From NCBI GenBank assembly GCA_013214065.1, contig JABSPK010000012.1, positions 34,393 to 98,392 of the forward strand: DNA of 64,000 bases. Reading direction: 5' to 3'. Source of the DNA: Flavobacteriaceae bacterium. Its GTDB lineage: Bacteria; Bacteroidota; Bacteroidia; Flavobacteriales; Flavobacteriaceae. Each line of letters begins with the position of its first letter. Position 1 is the stretch's first letter. Under the pieces are notes generated by a model. It was not told where the DNA came from. It saw nothing but the letters and a program-made list of their open reading frames with translations, and made no database searches. Below are positions 27,534 through 36,602 of this stretch, one piece after another. The position numbers were made by a program, and so were the translations under genes.

Positions 27534-28341
27534 TCCCTTCTACCAAAAAATAGCTATTCAACAAGTTCTCTTTGTTATATTCCAATTCCAATTGTGTTTC
27601 CATTGAAGTGACCCGTAGTCCGACGGCTTTACAAATGGCCTGACCTGCTGCCGTATCCCATTCCATAGTGGGTGCAAAACGGGGGTACATATGGGCTTTT
27701 CCTTCCGCAACGAGGCAAAACTTCAATGAGCTCCCCTTAGAAACGACTTCAACCTCCTTATTGTTATGTTTTCGGGAAAGATCTTCAATAAAATTTTTGG
27801 TCGCATCGTTCATATGTGAACGGCTGCCTACCACTTGGATACGCTCACCGATCTGGGTCAAAGGGGAAATTTTGTTTTCCTCGACAAAAAGTGGCCCGCT
27901 CAAACTGTGATCAGCATTCAAGGTCTGTTTGTAGGATGCCCCACCGGATACATCACCGACATATAGTTCTCGGGTAACGGGCACATAAATGACGCCCAAT
28001 ATCGGGGTCGCACCGGAAACCAAGGCGATATTCACCGTGAACTCGCCATTGCGCTTGATGAATTCCTTAGTGCCATCTAAGGGGTCGACGATCCAACATT
28101 GCTCCCAGCTCTGACGATCCTGATAGTCATCTTGCTTGTTCTCTTCACTGAGAATGGGAATACCCGATCCTTCCAAAAATCCGTTGATGCTTTCATTCGA
28201 TGCCAAATCAGCTTTGGTCAAAGGGGAATCATCGTCTTTGGAGACCACATCAATGGTCGTTTCCTCATAGATTTCCAATATTCTTATCCCCCCGGCGATG
28301 GAAGCCTTTACCGCCAAATCGATCAATTCGGTTTTGTTCAT
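27523..28341 (-). CDS. cysQ: 3'(2'),5'-bisphosphate nucleotidase
   Basis: A 272-residue inositol-monophosphatase-superfamily enzyme. It has the metal-binding LSEEN and DPLDGTKEFI motifs (about 70-95) and the second signature MEWDTAAGQAI (about 222-232). It hydrolyses PAP, the product left after sulfotransfer, to AMP, and can limit PAPS build-up. It is the first gene of the PAPS operon, with about 39 bases between it and the upstream OmpA gene. Its presence supports real flux through sulfotransferases. A general inositol phosphatase role is less likely given the operon. Confidence 0.92.
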   Translation of the reverse strand: MNKTELIDLAVKASIAGGIRILEIYEETTIDVVSKDDDSPLTKADLASNESINGFLEGSGIPILSEENKQDDYQDRQSWEQCWIVDPLDGTKEFIKRNGEFTVNIALVSGATPILGVIYVPVTRELYVGDVSGGASYKQTLNADHSLSGPLFVEENKISPLTQIGERIQVVGSRSHMNDATKNFIEDLSRKHNNKEVEVVSKGSSLKFCLVAEGKAHMYPRFAPTMEWDTAAGQAICKAVGLRVTSMETQLELEYNKENLLNSYFLVEGNAQ

Positions 28342-28380
28342 TGCTACTCCAATTTGGATGTATTTTCCAATATGGCGAAG

Positions 28381-29565
28381 TTAGTTCCAAAGAACCAGAA
28401 ACTCCGACCTTCTATTTTGTCTGTGTTTTGATTCAGGACATGGCACTCGATCGGCACATTCATTGACCAGTTTGGTCTCTCCAAAAGCTTCTTGAGTTAC
28501 CCTGGACCGTTCGATGTTTTTGGACAACAGGTATTGTACCGTTCGATCTAATCGACGCTCTGAAAGCCAATTATTGTAGGTATCGGATCCCCTGGAGTCG
28601 GTATGTGAAGTAATTTTTATCCGCACCTCTTTATTGCGATCCAGTATAGCCGCTAATCGATCTAGCAAATCTTTGTCCGATGAAGTCAGATAGGAAGAGT
28701 TCAAAGGGAAATAAACATTGCCCAAATCGGCGATTTCGTCTTCAATGGCTTTTCTTCTAGCCTTTTCCGCTTCCTCTTTCATGCGTTCTTCCGCAGCTAG
28801 ACGATCCGCTTCTTGTTGACGTGCCAATTCATCGGCCACGCGTTGGGCGTCTTCGGCCGCTTTTTGAGCCGATGCTATGGAGTCTTGGATGCGTTGCTGT
28901 TCGGCTTCCATTTCTTGGATCAATGCAAGTTTTTCCTGCCCTTTCCTTGAAAGCTTTTTCTCGACATCGAATTGGTAAACCAAACCGACGGCATGTTGTA
29001 TATGGTTAGTGGCATTTTCAGTACTCATCGCCCATTTACCGGAAGAATTGAAATCAAGGCCCCAATGGTCTGAAAACCATGTTCTAAAACCTACGGTGGC
29101 GTTGTACGTTCCCCTACCCTCATTATTGGCATCGGTATATCCTGCACCAATACCTACATAGGGATCGAACCATCCGGTTTCACCTAAAATGGAATTCAAA
29201 TCATAGCTGGCCCTAAAATCAATGGCATAATAATCGATATCCTCAGTAGCTGGATCCCCATCAACTATCTTTCCTTCTTTATAGCGATTGAACGAACCAA
29301 TGGCCTCTAAACCTAAGCCGTTCTCAAAATATCGTCCGACACTGATCCTAGAAGGAAAAGGGACCATATTCCAACTATCGCCCACATCGAAAAGATTTCC
29401 GAATTCGTCACCGGAATCGTCGACGATATTGGTTCCCAATGAAACCATCCAAGAACTGGCGACAACGCTATCTTTTGCAGTGAGCATGGGGATGGTTTCT
29501 TGCCCATATGATGGCAGGGCCAAGATTAAAACCAAAGGAGCTATAAGTAGCTTAATTGCTTTCAT
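28381..29565 (-). CDS. OmpA-family outer membrane protein
   Basis: A 394-residue protein with a signal peptide (first about 21 residues, ending SYGQ). An N-terminal beta-barrel-like domain (about 30-205) has alternating strands such as FDPYVGIGAGYTD. An Ala/Glu/Gln-rich coiled coil spans about 212-280, and a C-terminal OmpA peptidoglycan-binding domain about 285-390 contains ITSHTDSRGSD and SERRLDRTVQYL. It probably anchors the outer membrane to the wall. The coiled-coil insert between barrel and OmpA domain is seen in many Bacteroidota. It has its own promoter box at 29593-29600. Confidence 0.92.
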   Translation of the reverse strand: MKAIKLLIAPLVLILALPSYGQETIPMLTAKDSVVASSWMVSLGTNIVDDSGDEFGNLFDVGDSWNMVPFPSRISVGRYFENGLGLEAIGSFNRYKEGKIVDGDPATEDIDYYAIDFRASYDLNSILGETGWFDPYVGIGAGYTDANNEGRGTYNATVGFRTWFSDHWGLDFNSSGKWAMSTENATNHIQHAVGLVYQFDVEKKLSRKGQEKLALIQEMEAEQQRIQDSIASAQKAAEDAQRVADELARQQEADRLAAEERMKEEAEKARRKAIEDEIADLGNVYFPLNSSYLTSSDKDLLDRLAAILDRNKEVRIKITSHTDSRGSDTYNNWLSERRLDRTVQYLLSKNIERSRVTQEAFGETKLVNECADRVPCPESKHRQNRRSEFLVLWN

Positions 29566-29592
29566 AGTTCATTTATTTGGGGTTTGCGGGTC

Positions 29593-29600
29593 CAAATTTA
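29593..29600 (-). promoter_or_regulatory. Promoter of the OmpA-family gene
   Basis: The minus strand reads TAAATTTG, an exact TAnnTTTG match, with TTTA 19 bases further upstream as a -33 candidate. It is 28 bases before the ATG at 29565. The rest of the 29566-29819 gap shows no gene. Confidence 0.55.
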
Positions 29601-29819
29601 GGCCAATTGTGAATTTAATTAAAGAATCAGGTATTAAAAACACCTATTACCGATAAAATACATCTTTCGAAAATCGTTGGAAACCTAAAAACCGAACCTG
29701 ACCATGGCCAATATCGATGAAAACCACGTATTCACGTTCATTTGTATGTTGTACACCGATGTTGGGGCCTTTGATTTATGAAAAAAGATATCCGTTCCTT
29801 AAAAAGAGGAAGAAATTGG

Positions 29820-30962
29820 TCAATACGAATTTTTGTAGCGTGAACGATAGGCTTTTTCATAAACTTCTTCATATAAGGGAAGGATGTTGAGGATGTCGAA
29901 CTTTGACGCCTCCTCCCTAGCGTTGGTCTTGAACTTTTCAAGAATCGCATCATCACTCAAAAGGTAGATCGCGTTCTTGGCCATATCATCGATATCACCC
30001 ACATCGCTCAAAAAACCGGTAATACCTTGTTTGTTGACTTCGGGGACACCTCCGGCATTACTCGATATCACGGCGACCTTGTTGATCATCGCTTCCAATG
30101 CCGCCAAACCGAAGCTTTCCGATTCGGAAGGCAACAAAAACAGATCCGAAAAGCAGAGGATCCGATCGATCTCATTACTATTGCCCAAAAACAAGACCCG
30201 ATCAGCAATGCCCAACTCTTCGCAAAGCGCCTCTGCACCTTCTTTCTCAGGGCCTTCGCCGACCATGATCAATTTGGCCGGAACTTCCTGTTGGATCTTG
30301 GCAAAAACCTTGATCACATCAGGAATACGCTTCACCTTCCTAAAGTTACTTATGTGGGTGACGATACGCTCTTCATCCGTAGCCATTAACGAACGTTGAC
30401 AGTCGGTATAGTCGTTGCTGTATTTTTTGACATCGATGAAATTCGGGATTACTTCAATCTCCTTTTTAACATCGAAAATATTCAAGGTTTTCAAGCGAAG
30501 GTCTTCAGAAACCGAGGTGACCACATCCGATTTGTTGATGCTGAAGGTTACGGCCGATTTGTAGAAAGGGTGGTTGCCCACAAGGGTAATATCGGTACCG
30601 TGAAGGGTGGTGATCATAGGTATGAAAATCCCCTCCTCCAACAACATCTTCTTGGCCATATACCCCGCATAGGCATGCGGTATCGCATAGTGTACGTGCA
30701 ACAATTCGATGCCGTACAGTTTGATGGTGTCTACCAATTTACTAGATAGGGCCAATTCATAAGGCTGGTAGCGAAACAGCGGGTAATCGGGTACATGGAC
30801 TTCATGGAAGTGTATGTTGTTATTCAAAAGTCCCAATCGAACCGGTTGCCGGTAGGTGACGAAATGCACTTCATGCCCCCTTTCGGCCAGGGCGATTCCC
30901 AACTCAGTGGCTACGACACCACTTCCTCCGAAAGTTGGGTAACATACTATGGCGATTTTCAT
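29820..30962 (-). CDS. bshA: N-acetyl-alpha-D-glucosaminyl L-malate synthase (bacillithiol synthesis)
   Basis: A 380-residue GT4 enzyme that joins GlcNAc from UDP-GlcNAc to L-malate, the first step of bacillithiol synthesis. The N-terminus MKIAIVCYPTFGGSGVVATELG and the stretches HVHYAIPHAY, TLHGTDITLVG and SESESFGLAALEAM match BshA closely. The frame stays open upstream to 31184 but there it runs into the preceding hydrolase gene, so the ATG at 30962 is used. It follows the GH3/serine hydrolase by 28 bases on the same strand. Other bacillithiol genes (bshB, bshC) are not in the window. Confidence 0.93.
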   Translation of the reverse strand: MKIAIVCYPTFGGSGVVATELGIALAERGHEVHFVTYRQPVRLGLLNNNIHFHEVHVPDYPLFRYQPYELALSSKLVDTIKLYGIELLHVHYAIPHAYAGYMAKKMLLEEGIFIPMITTLHGTDITLVGNHPFYKSAVTFSINKSDVVTSVSEDLRLKTLNIFDVKKEIEVIPNFIDVKKYSNDYTDCQRSLMATDEERIVTHISNFRKVKRIPDVIKVFAKIQQEVPAKLIMVGEGPEKEGAEALCEELGIADRVLFLGNSNEIDRILCFSDLFLLPSESESFGLAALEAMINKVAVISSNAGGVPEVNKQGITGFLSDVGDIDDMAKNAIYLLSDDAILEKFKTNAREEASKFDILNILPLYEEVYEKAYRSRYKNSY

Positions 30963-30990
30963 ATGGTAAAAGTAGCCCTTTCTAGGCGTT

Positions 30991-33903
30991 TCAATTGATA
31001 ATGGAATCATAAATTGCCTGCTGGATCCTGGTTCGCAGGCCTGATTTGACCAACAGCGTATTGCGCATGGTCGGATAGGTACGGTTCGAAAGAAAAACGT
31101 ACACCAGTTCTTCTTCGGGATCGGCCCAGGTGTAGGTTCCTGTGAAACCGCTATGACCGAAGCTCTTTCGAGAGACGCAACCACAGGTCGGCCCCTTATC
31201 CTCCAATTGGGGCTTATCGAAGCCTACGCCCCGGCGCACATCCTTGTGGCAAAAATAGCAGGTATTGAACTTCTTGACCGTGCGGGCATCAAAGTACCGT
31301 TTGCCGCCATACCAGCCTTCCTGCAAATACATTTGCATGATCTTGGCCACATCATTGGCGTTACTGAACATGCCGGCATGCCCCCCGACACCGCCTTGCA
31401 TCGCCGCTCCCATATCGTGTACATAACCCTGAACGGTTCCGTATCGGAAATAATCGTCCACTTCGGTTGGCACAATGTCGCGCTTCACGAATCTTTCTGT
31501 CGGATTATATACCGTTTTGTTGGCCCCCAAAGACTTTAATAAAAAGTCATCAACGAGCCGGTCTAAGCGGTTGCCATAGGTTTCCTCAATGTATTTTTTG
31601 AACACATAATAAGGCACATCACTGTAACGGTATCGATTTGATTTCAACTCTTGCCGACCAATGCGGTTGTAGATGGAATCCTTGTAATAATTCGCCAAAT
31701 ACAAATCATCGCTGACCTTGGTGGTAAAACCGGCTACGGGAGTATTTCGGTAAAATTCGTTCGAGGGTTTGCGATCTTTGTCCAAAGTATCGACATAAAA
31801 AGCGATCCAAGCAGGTAACCTGCCATAATGTGATAGGGCCTTCAATACGGTGACGTCTTTCAGTTCCGTCTCCGCGTAGGCCGGTACCAACTGTTGAAAG
31901 GTGTCGTTCAACCGGATCTTGCCCTCTTCTTCCATCTTCATGATCAGCGGTAAGGTCCCTAGGATCTTAGTCAAGGAAGCGAGGTCATAAATATGGTCCG
32001 AAGAAATCGGGACTTCGGTATCGTAAGTGGGTTTACCGAAGCTTTTCTCATAGACCACCCGGCCCTTTTTGGCGATCAAGACCTGTGCGCCAGGGAACAT
32101 CAAGGAATCCAATCCGTTTTGTACCAAACTATCGACCCGGGCCAAGGCCCCAGAATCGATTCCGACACGTTCGGGTATACTGTAACCCAAGCGCCCGATG
32201 GCTTTGGTGGTCAATCCGGTCCCGACCGGGAATTCCGAATTGATGCTGACCGGTAAAGTGCCTGTGGCCGGAAGGGCGCCAAATATTATTTGGGCCGCTT
32301 TTTCTTGGGCCAATTGGCTGTTTTGGTAACCGACCATTACCGCATCTATCGATTCGAAGCTGATGATATCGTTCAAGGCATAGGGCTTGGTAAATGCGGT
32401 GAGTACGGTATTGCTGGTGCTCATCCGGGCGATTTCCTGAAGCCAAAACTTTTCGTTTTCGGTCAATTTGTGTGACTTCCACGGACTTTCATTGCTCTTA
32501 TGGATACCAATGATCACGAGGTTGTATCCTTTCAGTTTGTTTTTATATCCGGCGATATCCTTGGCCTTGATTTCGGTTACCTGACCATATTTCTTCAAAG
32601 TCCTTAAGAACGGGCTATGATCGGCATCCCCTAATTTCACATAGGCTATCTTTTTGTTCTGAAGGTTTCGAACGGGAACCAGACCAACCTTGTTCTTGAT
32701 CAAGGACACGGCATTTTCAATCGCTTTGCCGTAAACCAAGGCATCCTCTATCGTATTCAGGTCTTCGATCAATCCGGTCTCTTCTATGGGTCGATAGTGA
32801 TGGAGGCCTACCTTGTACTTTGCCCGTAATATCTTTTTTACGGATTGGGCCAACCTGGCTTCCGAAATGATTCCCTGAGTATAGGCGTTCTTGATTTTTC
32901 CAATGGCCTGGATGACGTTTAAGGGCATCAAAAGCATATCATTGCCCGCAAGAAATGCCGAAAGTTCCACTTCCCCCTCTGGGGCAAATTCAGCAACTGC
33001 CTTCATATTCAAAGCGTCTGTGAACACCAAGCCGCCAAATCCCAATTCTTTCTTTAACAAATCGGTGATGATGGGACGTGAAAGGGAGGATGGAAAGCCC
33101 GGTCGTTTTTCTAGACTGGGGATGTTCAGGTGCGCGACCATCACGCTACTCAACCCTTCTCGGATCAATTCGCGATACGGATACAATTCAACGCTATCGA
33201 GTCGTGCTTTGGTAAAGTCAAGAAAAGGCAGCGATTTATGGGAATCGGTAGCGGTATCGCCATGTCCGGGAAAGTGCTTTCCGGACGATAGTACCCCGGC
33301 CGCTTGCATACCTTTCATATAGGCAATCCCTTTTTGGGCCACCCGCGCTGGGTCCTCCCCAAAAGATCGGTTTCCAATAATGGGATTTTCAGGGTTGATG
33401 TTTACATCAATATCCGGGGCGAAATTGATATGGACCCCTAAACGCTTCGCATGATTACCGATCCGGTTACCCACGGCTTCGATGAGTGCGTTATCGCCAA
33501 CGGCCCCCAAGGTCATGTTCCATGGAAAAGCGAAGGTCGAATCCAAGCGCATCGCCAAACCCCACTCGGCATCCATTCCGATCAATAAGGGGGTTTTTGC
33601 CACTTCTTGATACGCATTAGTGAGCCGCGCTTGCCGCACGGGTCCGCCTCTTGAAAAAATCACCCCACCTAGATGGTGGCTTTTGACCAATTCCTTGATT
33701 TGTCCGGTCGCCTTCGAATTTTGATTCGATGCCACACTGACCATGAACAATTGCCCGACCTTTTCATCCAAAGACATGGCGGCATAGGTGGTCTCGACCC
33801 AGGAGTGTTGTTCTACCGAGTCGGCGGTTACCAGCGGATACGATTGTCCATTGGCAATGGTAAAAAGGAGGAAAAAAAAGGCAATGAAGTAGTTTCTCCG
33901 CAT
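30991..33903 (-). CDS. GH3 glycosidase fused to a beta-lactamase-type serine hydrolase
   Basis: A 970-residue exported two-part protein. A signal peptide ends near ANGQ. The GH3 part (about 30-570) is NagZ-like: it carries KHFPGHGDT (209-217) with His222 and the nucleophile Asp296 in VFTDALNM. The C-terminal part (about 590-960) is a class C beta-lactamase/penicillin-binding-like domain with the SLTK motif at about 643. The fusion is recurrent in Bacteroidota. The first half should remove GlcNAc from muropeptides or glycans; the second may be an amidase, esterase or peptidase. It is periplasmic and probably acts in cell-wall recycling. Confidence 0.9.
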   Translation of the reverse strand: MRRNYFIAFFFLLFTIANGQSYPLVTADSVEQHSWVETTYAAMSLDEKVGQLFMVSVASNQNSKATGQIKELVKSHHLGGVIFSRGGPVRQARLTNAYQEVAKTPLLIGMDAEWGLAMRLDSTFAFPWNMTLGAVGDNALIEAVGNRIGNHAKRLGVHINFAPDIDVNINPENPIIGNRSFGEDPARVAQKGIAYMKGMQAAGVLSSGKHFPGHGDTATDSHKSLPFLDFTKARLDSVELYPYRELIREGLSSVMVAHLNIPSLEKRPGFPSSLSRPIITDLLKKELGFGGLVFTDALNMKAVAEFAPEGEVELSAFLAGNDMLLMPLNVIQAIGKIKNAYTQGIISEARLAQSVKKILRAKYKVGLHHYRPIEETGLIEDLNTIEDALVYGKAIENAVSLIKNKVGLVPVRNLQNKKIAYVKLGDADHSPFLRTLKKYGQVTEIKAKDIAGYKNKLKGYNLVIIGIHKSNESPWKSHKLTENEKFWLQEIARMSTSNTVLTAFTKPYALNDIISFESIDAVMVGYQNSQLAQEKAAQIIFGALPATGTLPVSINSEFPVGTGLTTKAIGRLGYSIPERVGIDSGALARVDSLVQNGLDSLMFPGAQVLIAKKGRVVYEKSFGKPTYDTEVPISSDHIYDLASLTKILGTLPLIMKMEEEGKIRLNDTFQQLVPAYAETELKDVTVLKALSHYGRLPAWIAFYVDTLDKDRKPSNEFYRNTPVAGFTTKVSDDLYLANYYKDSIYNRIGRQELKSNRYRYSDVPYYVFKKYIEETYGNRLDRLVDDFLLKSLGANKTVYNPTERFVKRDIVPTEVDDYFRYGTVQGYVHDMGAAMQGGVGGHAGMFSNANDVAKIMQMYLQEGWYGGKRYFDARTVKKFNTCYFCHKDVRRGVGFDKPQLEDKGPTCGCVSRKSFGHSGFTGTYTWADPEEELVYVFLSNRTYPTMRNTLLVKSGLRTRIQQAIYDSIIN

Positions 33904-33995
33904 AAATGAATTGTCTACACAATCAACTTATAGCACATAAAAATATTGCATTTCATCGAAGATATCCAAGAAATAGGGATTATTTGGGAGATTCT

Positions 33996-34478
33996 TCACA
34001 AAAAGCGGGCGTGCCAACTTTCTTCTGCCGGTACTTCCCAATGGTCTTGGTATTCCTGCTTTGTGGCCACTAAATTGTTAAACACCACGGTACTTTTCGA
34101 AACCGCCTTGTCTTTGGCCATCTTCTTGAAGTCTTTTAACGGCTTGTAAGCGATGAACTCCCCTTGTTTGTAGGAAACGTTCATCTTATCAAGAAGATCG
34201 ACGTCATAGCGTTTTTCCAAGGCTTGGATGAAATGCACCGACGCATCGATGGAACAGCCTGAGGCCGCATTCATCGACTGGTCCAATCCGATGATCAGGA
34301 ATCGTTTGTACCGCAATTCGAACCCGGCTTTGAGATCCGCACCGTGGGCGGTCCATTGAACCAAAAAGGCAGCGGCCTGCGCTTCGATTTCCTTCAGTTC
34401 GGCTTCTGTAAACGAGCGGTTACACTGGTAGATCCATACCCGTGCGGTATCTGGCAATTTCTCGAATTCCACCAACAT
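33996..34478 (-). CDS. Conserved flavobacterial protein of unknown function
   Basis: A 160-residue cytoplasmic protein with no signal peptide or membrane segment. It begins MLVEFEKLPDTARVWIYQ and contains DQSMNAASGCSIDASVHFI (about 90-108). I recall homologues in this position being labelled ABC transporter ATPase, but there is no Walker A, LSGGQ or Walker B motif, so that name is not supported. It lies one base from the Fe-S protein gene, so it is co-transcribed with the two Fe-S oxidoreductase-like proteins. The conserved Cys near residue 99 may matter. Confidence 0.75.
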   Translation of the reverse strand: MLVEFEKLPDTARVWIYQCNRSFTEAELKEIEAQAAAFLVQWTAHGADLKAGFELRYKRFLIIGLDQSMNAASGCSIDASVHFIQALEKRYDVDLLDKMNVSYKQGEFIAYKPLKDFKKMAKDKAVSKSTVVFNNLVATKQEYQDHWEVPAEESWHARFL

Positions 34479-34479
34479 G

Positions 34480-35265
34480 CTACAGTGAATTTGCGATCAG
34501 TTCGGCAACGTCGAGGACTTTGACGCTTTCTTCTTTTTCATGGGCCTTGATACCATCGGTCATCATGGTGTTGCAATATGGGCAACCGGTGGCGATGATA
34601 TTGGGTTGGGTTTCCAAGGCATCTTTGGTACGCATGACGTTGATGTCCATATCCCCTTTCTCGGGTTCTTTGAACATCTGTGCTCCTCCGGCACCACAAC
34701 ACAGGGCGGTTTTTTTATGCCTTTTCATCTCGACCAAGTCGGCTTTGGTCTCTTGCAAGACTTTCCTAGGGGCATCATAAACGGAATTCGCCCTTCCTAA
34801 ATAACACGGGTCATGAAAGGTGATGCGTTTGTTTTTATAAGTATCGTTACCTACTTTCAAGCGACCTGATCGGATCAACTCGTCAATGTATTGGGTATGG
34901 TGTACTACTTCGTACCGACCGCCCAATGAAGGGTATTCGTTCTTCAGGGTGTTGAACGAATGCGGGTCGCAGGTGACTATTTTCTTGATTTCATAACCAT
35001 TCAAGACTTCGATGTTCATCATTGCTTGCATTTGGAACAAAAATTCGTTCCCTGCCCTTTTCGCCACATCCCCGGTGCAGCTCTCTTCTTGCCCCAAGAC
35101 CGCAAAATCGACATTCGCCTTATTCAGGATCTTGACAAAGGCCCGGGATATTTTTTTGGCGCGATCATCATAGCTTCCTGCAGAACCCACCCAAAAGAGG
35201 ATTTCGGGTTGTTTGCCCTCGGCCATAAATTGTTCCATGGTCTTTACCGTCAATGTATCTGCCAT
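34480..35265 (-). CDS. CCG-domain Fe-S protein (LutA/HdrB-like)
   Basis: A 261-residue cytoplasmic protein with two cysteine-rich CCG-type domains: EESCTGDVAKRAGNE with a downstream CDPHSFN, and then HDPCYLGR, CCGAGGAQMF and CPYC in the second half. Such domains bind Fe-S centres in heterodisulfide reductase subunit B, glycolate oxidase GlcF and LutA. With the membrane ferredoxin encoded nine bases upstream it probably forms a two-subunit quinone-linked electron-transfer module. The partner dehydrogenase or substrate is unknown. Confidence 0.85.
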   Translation of the reverse strand: MADTLTVKTMEQFMAEGKQPEILFWVGSAGSYDDRAKKISRAFVKILNKANVDFAVLGQEESCTGDVAKRAGNEFLFQMQAMMNIEVLNGYEIKKIVTCDPHSFNTLKNEYPSLGGRYEVVHHTQYIDELIRSGRLKVGNDTYKNKRITFHDPCYLGRANSVYDAPRKVLQETKADLVEMKRHKKTALCCGAGGAQMFKEPEKGDMDINVMRTKDALETQPNIIATGCPYCNTMMTDGIKAHEKEESVKVLDVAELIANSL

Positions 35266-35273
35266 AGTGTTGC

Positions 35274-36602
35274 TTATTCGTTAACCCAATTCAGGCGGTC
35301 CATTTGGTTGTAGGGCCAAGGAGCGCCATTGTTTTCAATATTCGACATCATATTGTTCAATTCCGTTGGAGCCGCTGATTGTTCCATAACCAAAAAGCGT
35401 CGCATCTCCATAATGATCGAAAGGGGATCGATACTCACCGGGCAGGCCTCGACACAAGCATTACAGGTAGTGCAGGCCCAAAGTTCCTCCCGACTGATAT
35501 AATCATCCAAAAGCTGTTTGCCATCATCGATGAAGGTGCCCTTGTTCTTATCGATATTCTTGCCTACTTCTTCCAGACGATCCCTGGTATCCATCATGAT
35601 CTTTCTTGGTGAAAGCTTCTTACCGGTCTGGTTGGCCGGGCATTCGGAAGTGCAACGGCCGCATTCGGTACAGGTGTAGGCATTGAGCAATTGGACCCGG
35701 TTGAGATCCATGACATCCGAAGCCCCGAATTTATCTGGCTCAGCGGTTTCTTCACCCCCTGTAGCCGCGAAAGGATCCGCATCGGGGTCCATCATCAGTT
35801 TGACCTCACTGGTCACGGAGTCTAGATTGTTGAAGGCCCCTTTTGGCCGAATCCTACCATAATAGGTGTTCGGAAAAGCCAATAAAATATGTAAGTGTTT
35901 GGAATAATAGAGGTAATTCAAAAAGAACAAGATCCCGAGAATGTGTAACCACCAAGCCGAACGTTCGACCATAATCAAACTTGCCTCACCCATACCCGAA
36001 AACAAAGGAGCGATGAACTTGCTGATTGGATAGCTCCCTGCTTCCACATAGTGTGGGGCTTGCAGCTGTTGTAACTGCAGATCCGCGGCGTTCATCGTTA
36101 AGAACAAAGTCATCAAGACCAATTCGATGTATAAGATCAGATTTCCGTCCTTCTTAGGCCAACCTGCCATCTCAGGCTTCATAAAACGTTGTAGGCGGAT
36201 CAAGTTTCGCCGTACCCAAAAGACGACTACGGCAACGATGACCAAAAAGGCCAAAATCTCGAACGAACCGATCAGAAAATCATAGAATGCCCCTAAGCCC
36301 GCAAAAATACGGTGGGTGCCGAACAAACCGTCAATAACGATTTCAAGGACCTCGATGTTTATGATGATGAACCCAAGGTAAACGACGATATGCAAAATTC
36401 CGGCAATAGGTCGTACCACCATTTTTTGCTGCCCCAATGCGATCAAGGCCATATTTTTCCATCGTTGGGCACTGTTGCCACTCGTATCGACGCTCTTTCC
36501 TTGTTTGATATTTCGGATAAGTTTCTTAATGTTTCGAACAAAGAAACCGATACCGGCGATCAGTGCGATCGCGAAAAGTACATTCGGAAGGTATTGTATC
36601 AT
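35274..36602 (-). CDS. Membrane (Fe-S) oxidoreductase with two 4Fe-4S clusters
   Basis: A 442-residue protein. The N-terminal half (about 1-255) has several hydrophobic segments, as in the cytochrome-b-like subunits of the HdrE/NarI type. The C-terminal third carries two ferredoxin motifs, CTECGRCTSECPAN and CTTCNACVEACPVSI, so two 4Fe-4S clusters are expected. It pairs with the CCG-domain protein encoded just downstream. The likely role is moving electrons between a cytoplasmic donor and the quinone pool. Its stop overlaps the start region of the upstream MCE gene's stop by one base. Confidence 0.88.
   Translation of the reverse strand: MIQYLPNVLFAIALIAGIGFFVRNIKKLIRNIKQGKSVDTSGNSAQRWKNMALIALGQQKMVVRPIAGILHIVVYLGFIIINIEVLEIVIDGLFGTHRIFAGLGAFYDFLIGSFEILAFLVIVAVVVFWVRRNLIRLQRFMKPEMAGWPKKDGNLILYIELVLMTLFLTMNAADLQLQQLQAPHYVEAGSYPISKFIAPLFSGMGEASLIMVERSAWWLHILGILFFLNYLYYSKHLHILLAFPNTYYGRIRPKGAFNNLDSVTSEVKLMMDPDADPFAATGGEETAEPDKFGASDVMDLNRVQLLNAYTCTECGRCTSECPANQTGKKLSPRKIMMDTRDRLEEVGKNIDKNKGTFIDDGKQLLDDYISREELWACTTCNACVEACPVSIDPLSIIMEMRRFLVMEQSAAPTELNNMMSNIENNGAPWPYNQMDRLNWVNE

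Noticed and set aside
30963..31184. N-terminal extension of bshA to 31184
   Set aside because: The extension lies inside the 3' end of the GH3/serine hydrolase gene and does not resemble BshA, which starts at the ATG at 30962.
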